A DNA stretch of 64,000 bases from Gossypium raimondii (lineage: Eukaryota; Streptophyta; Magnoliopsida; Malvales; Malvaceae), in assembly GCF_025698545.1 (NCBI RefSeq), contig NC_068570.1, forward strand, positions 310,001 to 374,000. The letters are read 5' to 3'. How positions within the stretch are numbered: the first letter of the stretch is position 1; each line of letters starts with the position of its first letter. The position numbers and the translations under genes were made by a program. The notes under the pieces were generated by a model. It was not told where the DNA came from. It made no database searches and saw only the letters and a program-made list of their open reading frames with translations. Positions 17,601 through 29,824 of this stretch are shown in pieces.

Positions 17601-18000
17601 GGAAGTAAACGGCGCGTAAAAGAGTGCACTGAGAGAGCGCGTCGGGGATAGAGCCGTTAAAGTTGTTAGAATGAAGACTGAGTTTCCTTAGCTCACGTAA
17701 CTCGCATAACCGATCAGTAAGTCGACCACCGAGTTGAAGTCGAGGTAAGCGTAGCTCGAAGACACGGCGGTTGTAACAAACAACACCTCGCCAGTCACAG
17801 GGAGCCGACGGCGTGGACTCATCCCAACCATCGAGAACGCCGAAAGGGTCACTGAAAACGCTCCGTTTGAATGACGTCAGGGCTTGGATCTCTGATAAAG
17901 TGACGGTGCTGTGATGCTGAGCGGAACAAAATGGGATGACGAGGTTGAAGGTGAAGAGGGTAAGGAAGAAGAAGATGATTGCATTAGCCGTTATTTCCAT
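14644..18000 (-). CDS. MUS: LRR receptor-like (pseudo)kinase, MUSTACHES/At4g36180 type
   Basis: A single uninterrupted ORF of 1118 residues. A signal peptide (about 1-28) is followed by the LRR N-terminal cap (PSAPCDWRGVVC), about 25 leucine-rich repeats of the plant extracellular type, a transmembrane helix (about 741-763), a basic juxtamembrane stretch and a C-terminal kinase-like domain (about 815-1095). Collinear segments such as FNNKITLAETLEATRQFDEE and LEPGLLELDPESSEWEEFLL match my recollection of Arabidopsis At1g75640 (MUS) and At4g36180. MUS acts in guard-cell wall and pore symmetry. Three catalytic signatures deviate: the beta-3 lysine is R851 (LSIRRL), HRD is HGD (945-947), and DFG is EFG (E965). 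The domain is probably a weak or inactive kinase. The exact paralogue (MUS rather than MUS-LIKE) is moderately supported by the SEFGL motif. Confidence 0.95.
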   Translation of the reverse strand: MEITANAIIFFFLTLFTFNLVIPFCSAQHHSTVTLSEIQALTSFKRSVFSDPFGVLDGWDESTPSAPCDWRGVVCYNRRVFELRLPRLQLGGRLTDRLCELRELRKLSLHSNNFNGSIPDALSQCTLLRAVYFQYNSFTGNLPASVFNLTNLQILNVAHNYLSGKIAAVIQPSLRYVDLSSNDFSGEMPSNFSADSQLRLINFSYNRFSGEVPASIGNFQHLQYLWLDSNQLYGTLPSAIANCYSLIHLSVEDNMLKGLLPGSIVAVPNLQVLALSRNGLSGPVPETVFCKPSGNKTVSLKIVELGFNEFTGVIKPRNNGSCFAAPAMEVLDLHENHIHGGFPSWLTSLTTLKILDISGNFFTGSLPVEIGNLLNLQELRVANNSLSGSVPSQLLQCRSLKVVDFEGNRFSGNLPVFLTQIKTLKSLSLAGNLFSGSIPVGFGNISGLGTLNLSGNNLTGTVPEDILRLGNLSILNLSHNKFSGQIPNGVSDLSSLVVLNLSACGFSGKIPGNIGSLMKLTSLDLSKQQLSGELPIELFGLPNLQIVALNENKLSGDIPEGFSSLVGLQYLNLSCNVFTGQIPETFGFLHSLMVLSLSYNRISGLVPSELGNCSQLQVIQLRSNRLIGNVTADFSRLSRLKELDLGSNKLNGEIPEEISNCSLMITLLLDGNRLTGNIPDSFSNMSNLKYLNLSRNNLEGEIPSGLGSLFNDSSIFSMNENLCGKPLNNGCKNVRKKKQRKLILLIAMVVGGIGLFVMFCCGYIYSLLRWWKRWMTGEKKRSTGSASSGADRSRGSGENGGPKLVMFNNKITLAETLEATRQFDEENVLSRGRYGLVFKATFQDGMVLSIRRLVDGTIDEANFKKEAEMLGKVKHRNITVLRGYYAGPPDLRLLVYDYMPNGNLATLLQEASHQDGHMLNWPMLHLIALGIARGLSFLHSLSILHGDIKPQNVLFDADFEAHLSEFGLEKLIMATPTEASTSSTAVGSLGYVAPEAALTGRPSKEADVYSFGIVLLEILTGRKPVMFSQDEEDIVKWVKKQLEKGQISELLEPGLLELDPESSEWEEFLLGVKVGLLCTAPEPLDRPAMADIVFMLEGCRVGAEVPSSADPTSLHSPA

Positions 18001-19847
18001 AGAGAAACAAAAAAGAAAAAGAAACAGAGTTTGGGTATGGGATTATGGGGAAGTGGGAGAGCTTTAGAAAGGTGGGAATGGTGGAAGTACAGAGGGAGCG
18101 TGTGCTACCACTCAGTGACTGTAAAGATTGGAACTTGATGGAAACGACGCCATACGTTGCACAACAAAGGTGACTTCTTTCTTTTTATTTATTTTCCATT
18201 TTTCCACACTTTTTTAAAACCCACTGCTTACATCCATTTAATTATTATTTAATTTTATTTTTTATTATTAATTACCTACAGTAAAAAATTAAAGCACCCA
18301 AAATCGCACCAATGGTTAAACAAATCAAATTATCGTTTTTAATTTGATTGGTTGGTTGATTTAATTAAATAAAAGCATAAAAACTTAAAAATAAAAATAA
18401 TCGATTTAACCGATTCAAGCAATTCATAAATCAATCAATCTAACCATTCACTTTAAATTAATATTTCGATTTATTCTCGATTTAACTAGTTCAATCCATC
18501 GCTTCAATTTAATTATAGACTTTTCTTTAAAGGCACTAATTTCTAATTCTTTATATTCCTAAAAGAGGAGGCAAAATGAAAAGGGCTTCTTTTAGCATTT
18601 AAAACACTTTTAATTGCTATAAACATAAATTATATACTTAGAAGAAAAAAAGTCAAAAGTTGATTTTAGTCCATATTGTACTGCATTTGAAGGTTTGGAT
18701 TAAGGTATAATATTAGAAATAAATGAATAATAAAAGAGTAAATTATTTATAAATTTTATTTTGAATCACTTAATTATGAAATATTACAATATGATCACTT
18801 AACTATTTAACTATTTCTTTTTTTGGTCACCGATCGTTAAATTATTAATAAAAATTAACTGGGCAACTTTTTAAGTTGGTATAATAATAACTTTGACCCT
18901 TAACATTTATATATTGTGTCAATTGAGTCTTAGTTCTAAACAAAATTTAACCCTTAATATTTACACATTGTATAATTTGGTATTTTTGCAATCTTGTTTT
19001 TTTCTTTTGTGACGTTGAGGTTAATTTTAAAAATGGTAAAAGAATGAGAAAAACTAAGAATTATTATCTTGAATTTTGGGGTGTTTTCATTTTAGTATAT
19101 TTTGATAAAATTTAGCCGATAAAATTGTTTTTTAGCTTTTTAGGTAAAAGGGTTACAAAGAAAATAAAGCGCAAAGAAGACCAAATCACACAATGTATAA
19201 ATGTTGATGGTTAAAGTTGCTATTATATCAATTTCAAAGTTATCATTGTCATCAATCATTTAACAATTGGTGACAAAAAAATCAAAATCAAATAGTTGAG
19301 TGACCATTTTATAATTTTTATAGTTAAAAATCAAAAAATTACCAATAGTTGGGTAACTACCAATTTATCATAATAAAATTGTTCTCGATTATGGTACATA
19401 AAACTAAAATATCAAATTGAATATAGGTATGAAACAAAAACTACTACACGAACATTGAAACGTGCTAGATTTATATTTTCAAATATTTTTTATCGGTGAT
19501 TTTCAATATCTGAAAGATATAATGATCTCAATTAAATATAAAGTCGAATTGGAGTAATACTTCATATAGAAAATAAACTCTTTCAATATTATTATTATTT
19601 TCATTGAAATCCCAAACTAATTAAAAAATCAAACTCCTCATCCCTCCACACAACAAAATTGATTTGTTTTAAAATTAATTTGCTTTTGGTCCCTGTTTTC
19701 AGGTCCCTGGGTCTTAAAATCTGCAAAAATCAAAGTTTGACAATGCAGAAAACACGCAGCCAATCATTATCATAAAGAATATTATTAATGCATGTTTTAA
19801 GATAAGATGCTTCCTTCATTCATTGTTAATTTATCAAAAAGAACCAT
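18001..19847. other. Upstream region of the LRR kinase, with foldback repeat E
   Basis: The first 170 bases upstream of the LRR kinase start codon are purine-rich on the plus strand (pyrimidine-rich in the gene's orientation), as expected of a 5' UTR. A palindromic AT-rich element occupies about 18735-19375. The remainder is AT-rich with no gene. Confidence 0.5.
18735..19375. mobile_element. Foldback element, family E copy 1
   Basis: The left arm ('cacttaattatgaaatatta', then 'ggtcaccgatcg') is mirrored by a right arm ('tagttgagtgaccattttat' and 'gttgggtaactaccaattta'). The middle carries 'aacatttatattgtgtcaatt'-type phrases in inverted order. A partial relative lies at about 36864-37230. 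Confidence 0.6.
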
Positions 19848-19854
19848 TTAATTA

Positions 19855-20261
19855 AGGGTAAATTAAAAAAAATAGTCATACGTTTTAATCACTTACGTTA
19901 TCGTTTTGTTACGAAGTGGTCACTCTATCGTTAAACTCCGTTACCTCCCTAACGGCAGTCCTACGTGGCGGTCTAAATCGGTTTTAAATGCCAACTTAGA
20001 TGTCTAATTTGTTGGGATGAAAATATGTTTTTAATTAAATAAATATAAATTGGGCTGTCACGTAGGACATCCAAGTTGGCATTTAAAACCCATTTGGACT
20101 GCCACGTAAGACTGCCGTTAGGGAGGTAACGGAGTTTAACGATAGAGTGACCACTTCGTAACAAAACCATAACGTAAGTGGCTAAAATGTAATATTTCAA
20201 ATATAAATGACTAAAATATAATCCGAGACAAACAAAAGTGACTATTTTTATAGTTTACCCT
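19855..20261. mobile_element. Long-TIR MITE (407 bp)
   Basis: The termini AGGGTAAATTA and TAGTTTACCCT begin arms of about 150 bp that are near-perfect inverses. For example 'actccgttacctccctaacg' (19935-19954) pairs with 'cgttagggaggtaacggagt' (20116-20135). The flanks carry ttaatta on both sides (19848-19854 and 20262-20268), a possible 7-bp target duplication. It would form a strong hairpin if transcribed. Confidence 0.85.
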
Positions 20262-20269
20262 TTAATTAA

Positions 20270-21193
20270 TAATTAGCTAACTTAAGTTGATTTCCGAACT
20301 TCAAAAATGTTTTAATCGTGTTCTTAAAGTGTCAATCAAGTTATTCCGCTTTTAGTAATTAATTTAGAAGTTAAATATTAACTCAAATCTAATATGGAGT
20401 ATAAATATGTACTGACCGTAAGAATAGTTTAGATTTGACATATTAAAAAATAATTTTCTTAACACGTTAGATTCAAGTTATGCATATAATAAACACAAAT
20501 GTTTCTAAAATTTGACCTATATTTGTAAAAAATAGCAAACACAAAGACACAAATTAAATATATGTATATATTATTTCTCAAAAAAAAGTACATATATTCA
20601 ATAATGGCAGACTGCATTATTGGCCTGTGTTGTGAAAGAAATTGTGATAATTTGAATTGAGCCCAACTCTATCTTTTTAATTTATAATTTTTTATAAAAT
20701 TAAACATTTTAAAATAATAAAAATACCTTAAAATTTTTATACATTTCTTTTTCAAAAATTAAAACACAAAATTAATGTACAAGATTTTGAAAATTTATAA
20801 AATAATGTAAAAAATTAAATTATCATATTTTAAAAAAAATCGAACCCAACCGAATTATGGGATAAATTGGGATGAAAAATGTGTGACTACCCATATGCTT
20901 TTTCCGAGGGCTTTCCGTTGGGAGATGACCCACTTCTTTGCTTCAAAGGTGCCCACCTTTCTTCCAAACGTGGCTCGGCCTGAGGGCCCATTTTTAGAAT
21001 TTGTTTTTTTTCTTAAACCACCTTTTTCTTTTATATATTTCAGTAATATTTTAATCTCGAATCATTTTGAGTTTAGATTATTTTTGGCTTTTAAGATAGT
21101 CCGAGTATTTTTTTAGTGAAGAGAAATAAAAACAGTTTGATTACATTAAATCAAGCCAGACAAAAGCATTATCTATTTTATTAAAATATAAAA
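20270..21193. other. AT-rich intergenic DNA
   Basis: About 900 bases, mostly AT-rich. A GC-richer island at 20880-21000 has no recognisable protein or RNA. I see no supported feature. Confidence 0.5.
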
Positions 21194-21194
21194 C

Positions 21195-23200
21195 CGTTGA
21201 ATTGGTTTGTATCTAAATCTATTTTTCTACTCGTTAATGGATGTCAATTCATCGTACTAATTGTTAAACCATTGGTTTGAGTTTGCTAGCGAACTCAAGA
21301 AAACCTTAATGAAAAATCCAACCTGATTTGCTCTAAAACTTGATTTAAGAGGGGAAAAAAACTGCTCTACAACAGGAGAAAACATCCGATCAGTTTGACT
21401 AGCTCGGTTATAAAAAAACCAGTATAATCAATCGACCCCATACATTAGCTGACCGATTGGTTGGTTCGACACCAAGTTCAATTATTGCAGTAACTTCTCT
21501 TTAACATACCAAGACCCTGTGTCACAGGCCTAGACACCTTTGGATGGCTTGCTCACAAGCATACCGTGACACCTGCACCTGCCTGAGACGGCATAAAACA
21601 ATATGAACATATTGATACATATATATATCATCCAGTTCAGTTTCAAGTTTGAGGAGGATATAATTCCCATAGTGCAACAGTCGTGTCTTCCGATGTGGAG
21701 GCCATTAGCTTGCGGTTGGTCGAATACGACACAGAGTTACACAGCAAGGGTAGATAATTTCATTTTCGACTTTAGTACAACATGATACAATAACATGGAA
21801 TAATTAATGCGAGTGAAGAATAGCATGATACATGCGGAGTTATAAATACGGGAGTTATAGCCCGTCAGATCATGAACACATTGAATGAGGTCACAGCAGA
21901 TGGATTAAAAGAACAAATAAAATGTCCGAATTTTAGCCTCGTAAATCTTTCATCATACCCTAGCGTGGTGATATTTCAGAATTGCCAGAGGATTTCCTTT
22001 GCGATAATTGTATATTCGAACTCTGCAGCCATGAGTGAAGTTAAAAAAGCAAGTTAATAGCAACCCTTTGCAGATAATCTGAGATCGAACTACATGGTTT
22101 CCCCTAGAGCAACTAAAATTGCAAATTAAATCGAGTAATCGAGATTCACTTTGAGGATGAACGCCTGAAGAGCATCCGAAATATAGATGATTCAGGAATT
22201 TAAAAAGAGGATGCAAGGTGGATACAAACCTATGGTCCCAGCCAGCAGTTGCAGCAATTTTAGAATCAGGCCGAGTTGCAGTGCTCGATATGCCTGGCCT
22301 TTCCAGACTAATTTCTTTCTTAACAACGCAAGAACCCTACATGAAGAATAACATGATAAGACGCATAAGAGAAAATAGCGTGATTTATGCTTTATGCTCT
22401 GTGAAGCCAGAACTATGGTTAAGCAAAGGACTCTACCGGCCCTTTTATCGTATTAAAGGATTCAAAGGAATCCACTTTTTGTTTGCCTCTATCATGATGG
22501 AGACTAAGATTAATGCGAAAAAACATGCTCGCAAAGCTAGCACTATGGTTCATCCAATGTCACTCTTTGACATTACTGGATCCGCAAAAGCATTCAAATG
22601 CAAATAATCGTAAATAAACACCATAGGATCAATTTGGCTAACGATTTTGAACAAAAATGCATTGGTCATAACTAAAAGAAGGCTGCTAGAGGGGTTGCGA
22701 TATATCTTGTTAGCAACCAGTTCATAGGGGGGTTTCAACGAGAATTACCGTGGGATAATCTAAATTGTAAAGTACAATCTTGTCATCTGCTGCCCCGGAG
22801 ATACCTCCATTGCATGATCCATCAATGCATAAACTTAGAACTGTGTAGAGAATAAGAATAAAACATATTTTATGAAGAAAAAGAAATTAGTGAAGGAAGA
22901 ATAAGATGAAGCCTAATACATGAGGAGTCTCCCATATTCTGGGTGGCACACCTGGCTCTGAATGGAACTTCACAGAAGTTAGAGGAACCCCAGGATACAG
23001 TATATCCCACCAAAGAATCGAACCATCTTCATAACTAGCAAATAAATCAAGTAAATCCCTAAGTGAGAATATCTTAGATAACTACTCCAAAAGTCGCCAC
23101 CATATCAAAAGTCAAAACCTCTAACTCAACCCTTTTTTGGAACACTAATTCCACAATTTGAAGAGCATGAATCTAAAAACAATAATTCTTTTATTTTATT
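21195..23200 (-). pseudogene. Truncated DSE1 copy (exons 9-13 only)
   Basis: Direct duplicate of 619-2665, retaining introns and covering only the C-terminal third of DSE1. Exons 1-8 and any promoter are absent. The acceptor before the last exon is destroyed: the minus strand reads TTGCTGTGTAAC where the parent reads TTGCAGTGTAAC (substitution at 21743). Other changes include Thr to Arg at the end of exon 12, Phe to Val in exon 11 and Arg to Leu in exon 9. The stretch encoding [20 protein letters not shown] is still intact at about 21964-22027. Low divergence suggests a recent event. It cannot make a normal DSE1 protein. Confidence 0.92.
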
Positions 23201-24681
23201 TAAAAAACTTACAAACATGTCTCTTTATCGGAAGTCATTTTAACTAGTCAATCAGCAAATTGATTGAAAATCCGAGATAAAACATAGGAGAAAACTTAGT
23301 GGAAAACATTTCCAATCAGTAGACCACCCAGTTAGGTGGGTAGTTTCATCTCCTAGTATAAATGGCTATCCTATCAATTAGTTTATTTTCATTTCTACTG
23401 ATAAAAGAACAGGAAAGAAAATGACCTGGATTGAGAAAATTTCGAATAAAATCTCAGGCATCAACTATGGCACCATTTGAATCACGGCACACCATCACAA
23501 TACCTGCCATGGGATTATCCCAGAGATGCATCACAATTAATTTTAATGATTCTCTCTTCGGCTCTTTTTGTCAACTATTAGCGTTGCTTATTCATCAACT
23601 ACTCGGATTTAAATCATTCGTTGCTTTAGTAAGATTATTATCATTTGTGTTTAACACTCGGATTCATGTAGTTTTTAGTTCAATGATTTTTAATTACGTT
23701 TTATTTATGTTCAAGTTTGAAAAGTTCAAGTTAATGAATCATATAGAGTTGGATATAGGTTTAGATTAATCAAAGTAAAATTTTGAATTCGGATCAAAAT
23801 TAATAGATGACCGAAATGACACAGTGATGGAGAATCAATATAATCATATAATAATATTCACCAACTCTTGATTTATATAATGTTTAATTCACTATCCAAA
23901 TTTATTATTTTATTCATTACAATATAAAAAAGATAATTTAAGTACCAAAAGAAATTTAACTACGATTTTAAATAAGTCTTAGCAATCACTTGTAGAAATT
24001 TTCAAAAGAAATTTTGATTAAAGCACCGGTCTTTATATGAAAAAAAAAGAATTTATGAGATTATTTAATATTAAATTTTATTAGTAAAAATCGTATATCT
24101 TAATGAATTAAATTATAATAGATTTTTCACAACAATTGAATTTATAAAATGGAAGCGTCACATTGGCATAGATTATAATATCTCTTCCCCACACTGATTT
24201 CTATTTTAAGATTCAAACCCTGCCAATAGGATATGGTTGATAATTTTTTGGTACATGATCAAACGTCACGTACCTCTGTTCTAACTCAACATCAACACTA
24301 ATTTATTAAGTAAATTCAACTATCTCAAGATTTTAAAATTACCTCAATAGAATTAAGCATGTTGTGATTAATCAAATAAAAACTCCATTCCATTATTACA
24401 TTCTTTGGCAATTCACACATAAAATACAACAATAAGAATTTATAGTAAAAAATAAAATACAACAAATTGAATCTATTACTAAAAAGTCTGGTCAATGTGC
24501 AGCTCCCAATTTAGAAATTGAGATGATTTCATTTCACCACCACCCTGCAAAGTATATATATATATATCAATCTATATAGTGTATGTGTCACAATCCGCCC
24601 ATGAGCAAGGTCTCGTTAAGCCTGCAGGTGACCGGAGCTAAAGTTTTATCCGTAATATGTTGTGCTGCTCTCTACCTTCTT
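23201..24681. other. Intergenic DNA between the DSE1 copy and the kinesin gene
   Basis: AT-rich sequence with a short (TA)n run near 24557-24568. The open frame at 23431-23769 has no recognisable homology. The last 100 bases probably include the kinesin 3' UTR. Confidence 0.45.
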
Positions 24682-27600
24682 CTATAACAGAGGAGGAATG
24701 ACATTTTTCCAGCTGCTGGATCTTCGGGTTACGGATCGGGGCAAGATACTGAGTCCAACTACTTCCTTGGGTGCTTGACTTGGTTCCACAAGACCCAATA
24801 ACTTGGCTACCAGAGCTGCACTTTCCTTCACATGTCCCATGTCTTGTGTGTTTGTCCATAAACGGCGGGCTAACTGTGAGCTCCTCTGCTTTGTGTTCAA
24901 CCCAATTCCCCACTTCTTGTATAGTTCCTCTCTCTGTTTTTTCGAGAACTTCTTCTGTATTTGCTTGTATAACATTCTTCTCTCACGCATCAAATCCTTT
25001 GCACTGTCACCATTAAACCAATTACTTTATATTCAATCAGGTCTAAAAGGTTGTTTCCATATTTCAAGTCAGAATTTTTTTAGGAATTGAAATTAATTAT
25101 ATACTTTTACGAGAGCTAAAATGTAATTTTACCCTATATTGACTTATATCTTTATGGTTTTCAAAAGGACTAAATTAAAATTCTAGCATTTTTAGGAGAG
25201 AAAACTATAATTTTATCATAACTTAATATTTTATAAATTTAAGGGTTTAAAGAAGCAATTTCTCATTAGGGTGCCCCGGACCCTGCAGCACCCCTCCCTT
25301 GGCCCCTAGTGCATAATCTAGACATATGAATTGGGTATGGTTTGTTCTAAGTTAAAGTTGTTTTCGGTTGGAATTTGATGTTATTATTTTTAGTTAGGTA
25401 ATTATAGGTTCTCTTTATTTTGAATTTGAGTTATTTAAGATATTTGTTTAAATTATTTTGAGCTTAGATATTATTTTAATATATTTTATGTCCATTTTAT
25501 GGTCTAAGTTATGAAGTTTAGTTATCTGTTTTAACAATGTTGTTTTCAAGGTTTGACACGGTTTTATTTTTGGAGTGCAATATACATTATAATTGCAGCT
25601 AACACTTTTTGGTTAAGTTTGAATTAATTTGAATTTGAGCTGACTGATTCAAATCATTGAATTCAATTAAATCAAGTCGATCGAATTTGAATTTGAGTTA
25701 ATAAAGACGAATTTCAGATTCATACAAGAGTTTGACAAGTTTAAATAAGGCTAAATGTGCATTGTTATGTTCAACTAAGAGAATCGTAAATTATAAATGT
25801 CAAGTTGACTTTTTAAAATTAGATAAATTTGAGTTCGTGTTGATTAGGATGAATTTTTAAGTTCGAACAAGTGTATGATAAATATGGCCAAATGTGCGGG
25901 GTTATGTTCAATTAAGGGAATCTTAAATCATAATTTATGATTCAACTAAACTAAATAGAATTTGAGTAGGAATTAATTCAATTGAATTTTTTGAGTTAGA
26001 GTTTTTGGTTTAAGTAGAGATAAATGTGCATTACACTACTTGTATGTAAGAGAATCTTAGAAATTTTACCTTGAAGCAGCTGTGTCAATTGGACTATCTT
26101 TCCAACCATTTCTTCCCAATGAAGACATTGAGTTCTTCAAAAAAGACAATCTTCTGAGCTCTACCTCCATATACACAGAATCAGAAGGATCACCTTTGAA
26201 AAGCAAGATGAAATAGGTTCTGTGGATTAATGGTACGTTGCATTTATCCCAAAGCTCGATTATCGTTCTCTGCAGATTCTCGAATTCTTCAGGCCAACTC
26301 GAGTGCAGTTTCGTAGAATGGTTAGTTTCCTGTGAGTTCTCAGTCTTGGTTTCAGGTACCTACCATCAAACATATGTTAGTAGCTAAACAACAAAGCATT
26401 GCAGCATGTATTCATTTTGAAGTAGAAAAAAATGGAGAAAAGGAAGGAAATATTCATCACCAAATTCTTATCAATTTGCTTTTCTTGACATGTTTTTGTG
26501 TCACTACCACCTTCGGAAAAATCAATGGAGAAGGAAGTTCTTCTCTTGGAACCACTAGCAAATGATTTCCATGGTCGAGGAGGAAAATTGACTTCACTAC
26601 AGGTTTCTTCCACATCAATATCTTTTACACTTTGTTCTTCAGTGGAACCACTAGTAATAGAAGCTTGAGAGTTACATCTAGACATCTTTGCATTTCTGTT
26701 ATCGTCTTTCGAGTTAGAAAGCTTTTGAGAAAGGGTTTTAGCTCTTTCGATGAAGTCCTTTTCAGCTTCTGTGAAAGTGGGTACGGTTTCATTCTGTTGT
26801 GATTTCTCGAACCTAGGTGAAGATGGCATTGTCGTGACGATCGCCTTACAGCTTCTGCTCCTACTCATGCTACTAGCGGAGCTAGCTGCATCTAATAAAG
26901 CAGGTGAATCCCCCATAATGTGATACCTAACAAGGAACTTAATGGTCTTTTGTAGTTCCTGTACTTTTTGTTTCAATGCCTCACAAGTTTCATCTTTATT
27001 AACATGACTTGATCGTAAATCTTCTACATTTTCCTTTGGATTACTGGACAAGTCATCACCTTCCTGCTTTTCGATACTCGGTTCTGTCTCGGTTAGGGAT
27101 ACTTTTCCTTGCTCTTCCTCAGGATCAGCTGATAAATTATCAGCTTCGATTTCCTTGATAACAGCATCCTTCGTGGCCGGTTTTCTATCTTCCACATGAT
27201 CGGTCCATAACTCATTGGTTTCAACGGTTGGTTTCCCTTCATTGTTCTCAGGATTCAAAGAGGCAACTTTTTCTTTTTCATTCATCTCAATACTCGAATC
27301 TTCGAATTCAATGCATCGAACTTCCTTGCAGTTATCTTCGAACTTTTCATCTATTTTTTGAGCAACCTTGTCCCAACCCTTGCTTGGATCAGGCTCAACG
27401 AACTTCGTAGTGATGCCATCGAGATGACATTCCTCTTCAGAGTTCTCTGGATGCCCATCATATTGGTTGTTGTTGTTGGTTATAGGCACACTAGGTGTAA
27501 CAATATCCTTATGATTGCTGTAATCAACCGTACATGGAACATTGGTCACTTCTGACGAATTCGATGAATATTCTCCACTCTTTAGCATTTGAACTTCTCT

Positions 27601-29716
27601 AACCGACAGAAGCAAATTCTCAACTCGAGATTGAGCTAGATCACGTTGTCGAGTCAATTCTTCAATCTCTTTGGCCATCTGTAGATTCTCAAACAGAGAA
27701 AAAGCAAGGTTTAACATGTGTAAATCGTGTATGTTATGACATGTTCTTATTTTCCTGCGTTGAACATACAAGTTCCTGCAATCACCTGCTCAATGAGTAG
27801 CTCTTTTTCTCTTAGCAAGCTAGCAGTATCACGTTTGACTGGAGCTGATCCCAAGCTCTTCATTTCATTCTCCAGTTTAGCCAATTCTCTTTGCAATTGC
27901 TTTACTAATGCCTTATCTGACATAACTAAATTGACCTGTGCATTAGTTGTTACCTCTTTAGCACAACTCGCAAATGAGAGAGTGTTTCTCGATTGCTCGA
28001 CATGACTGCGGTCGGGACTCATAGTGCAAATGATGGCTGTTCTGGCATTGCCTCCTAAGGCATTCTGGAGTATGCGTGTTAGCTTAGAGTCTCTGTAAGG
28101 TACATGGCTATTTCTTCCCTTGCTGCAAAATATAGTGCCTTGTAAAATGGTCATAAACAATATTATGCTGTGTATATGAGTTAAAGATGCCAAAATTGAA
28201 GAAAAAAAGAAAGCTGTTCAACCTTAGTTTGCGAATCACAGTTCCGAGAGTTAATAAACTCCGATTTATGTGGCAGCCTTCTTTCAATCTTGTACCAGCA
28301 GATAAGGTCTGAGAGGCACGCTCACTTCCAGCTAAATCAACAAAGTTCTGTATAAGAAACCCCAAGTTAAATTTCATTACTTATTCAACTTACAACACAA
28401 CTGCCTTAGTGTTTTAAGAAGGTAATTGTATTATACCACGGAAGCTGAAAGAATGCTTGAATTTTCGGCTCCGGCATATTCACGAGCTGAGCTTTCAATC
28501 GTCTGCAAATAACATCATTAAATGTAGCTGTAAGGCTAGCACAACATTGATAAAGAAGGTTTATAGTCAAGTACAGGATGCCTACCAGCCGTAAAATCTG
28601 ATGCGATCTCGAGCTAGTTTCGTTCAAAGCGGTCTCTCCTATCTGCCTTTGAGCTGTGCAAACATGTATGCCAAAATGCATATAAAAATGCCATCCAGTG
28701 AAACAAAAGAAAATGAGACAAGATCAATGGTGTTTTAGAAACACTTCACCTTCACATATAGAAAGGAGCTCCTCAAGATGGTCCTTGTCTCTTAGAGTCT
28801 CCTCGGCTAGTCTCTCCACAACGGTTCCCCTCTGTGAATGGAAAAAAACGGTATCAGTATTGGTAAGGTAATGCTCATGCGGAAAGGCGACCGGAAAGGT
28901 TAAAGAAGGGAAAAAGAAATTTGACCTCTGGATCATCTAGGAGTCTGAGTGGGGTACTATCCAAGCTAAGGAGATCTCTCACAGCTTCATTATAAATCTC
29001 CATGGCAGAGAATTTCACCACAAATTCTCTTTCTTTATGCTAAGATATTGATCAGAACAAAAATGTTATTTTCCTACATTATAGTAAGAAAAAAAGTGAT
29101 CCCAAAGTTTATCATTTTACCTTTTCAATGTAATCATATATATCTGCTACTGCATATTCAGTGATTCCCCTCATTGTATATGTCTTTCCACTACTTGTTT
29201 GCCCATATGCAAATATGCTTGCTGAAGGTAAAAAAAAGAAAAAACCCATCACTAAAAACATCCATTTTATTAAATAGTTATACATACCATGAAATAGAAA
29301 CAAAGATTACTTACAATTGATGCCATTTAGTACTGAAAGTGCAATGTGTTTAGCTCCTTCATCATATACTTGTTTCGTAGGGCAGTCACAGTCATATACT
29401 CTGTCTATTCACAATAAAATTGAGAAGATTACCATGATTAGAAGACAATCTCAATTCCAAATATTGTTTCACAATGAAAAGACAAGCAAATTATGTTTAC
29501 TATGTTAACAAAATGGATAAAAAAACAGGGGAAATGCGTACCAAATGTGTAAGCGGCAGGGAACATAGAGCGTTCAGGCAAGCTATTCTTGAAAATAATG
29601 GTGTCATTGTTAATGCATTCCCAATCAGATTTTCTCTCTTTATCGTTCAATGGCCTTATTCTAACAGAAACGAAAATTTTCTCTCCTGGCCCTTGAAATT
29701 CTGAATCTTCAATCAT
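24682..29716 (-). CDS. Kinesin-7 family motor protein (KIN-7, NACK-type C-terminus)
   Basis: Plus-end microtubule motor. Plant kinesin-7/NACK proteins act in the phragmoplast and in mitosis. Twelve exons join in frame: 29542-29716, 29315-29404, 29121-29221, 28926-29039, 28750-28831, 28586-28653, 28437-28502, 28223-28347, 27786-28122, 26461-27678, 26070-26359 and 24682-25003. They total 2988 nt, or 995 residues. The motor domain (about 14-330) has the P-loop GQTSSGKT (95-102), switch I NETSSRSH (198-205) and switch II DLAGSE (236-241). A coiled-coil neck ([15 protein letters not shown]) and a long acidic/serine-rich stalk follow in exon 10. Exons 11-12 encode the DUF3490/NACK C-terminal domain ([31 protein letters not shown]). 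The ATG at 29716 was chosen as the first ATG before the motor core. An in-frame ATG at 29767 would add 17 basic residues. Resembles Arabidopsis At4g38950-type kinesins. Confidence 0.95.
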
Positions 29717-29824
29717 TGTTCCCAGTTTCTCTCTTATCCTAACCCTTTTTTTTTTGTTCTTTTTCACAAAAATATAATCAAATTTTCAATGCCATCTAAA
29801 CCTGCCTAAAAAGATCCTTCAAAC

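Noticed and set aside
24638-25090. ORFs at the kinesin 3' end in other frames
   Set aside because: Shadows of the last kinesin exon. Only the minus-strand frame ending at 24682 continues the conserved C-terminal domain.
29767-29767. Upstream in-frame ATG as the kinesin start
   Set aside because: It would add a Lys/Arg-rich low-complexity leader. The ATG at 29716 is nearer the motor core, though the upstream start is not excluded.
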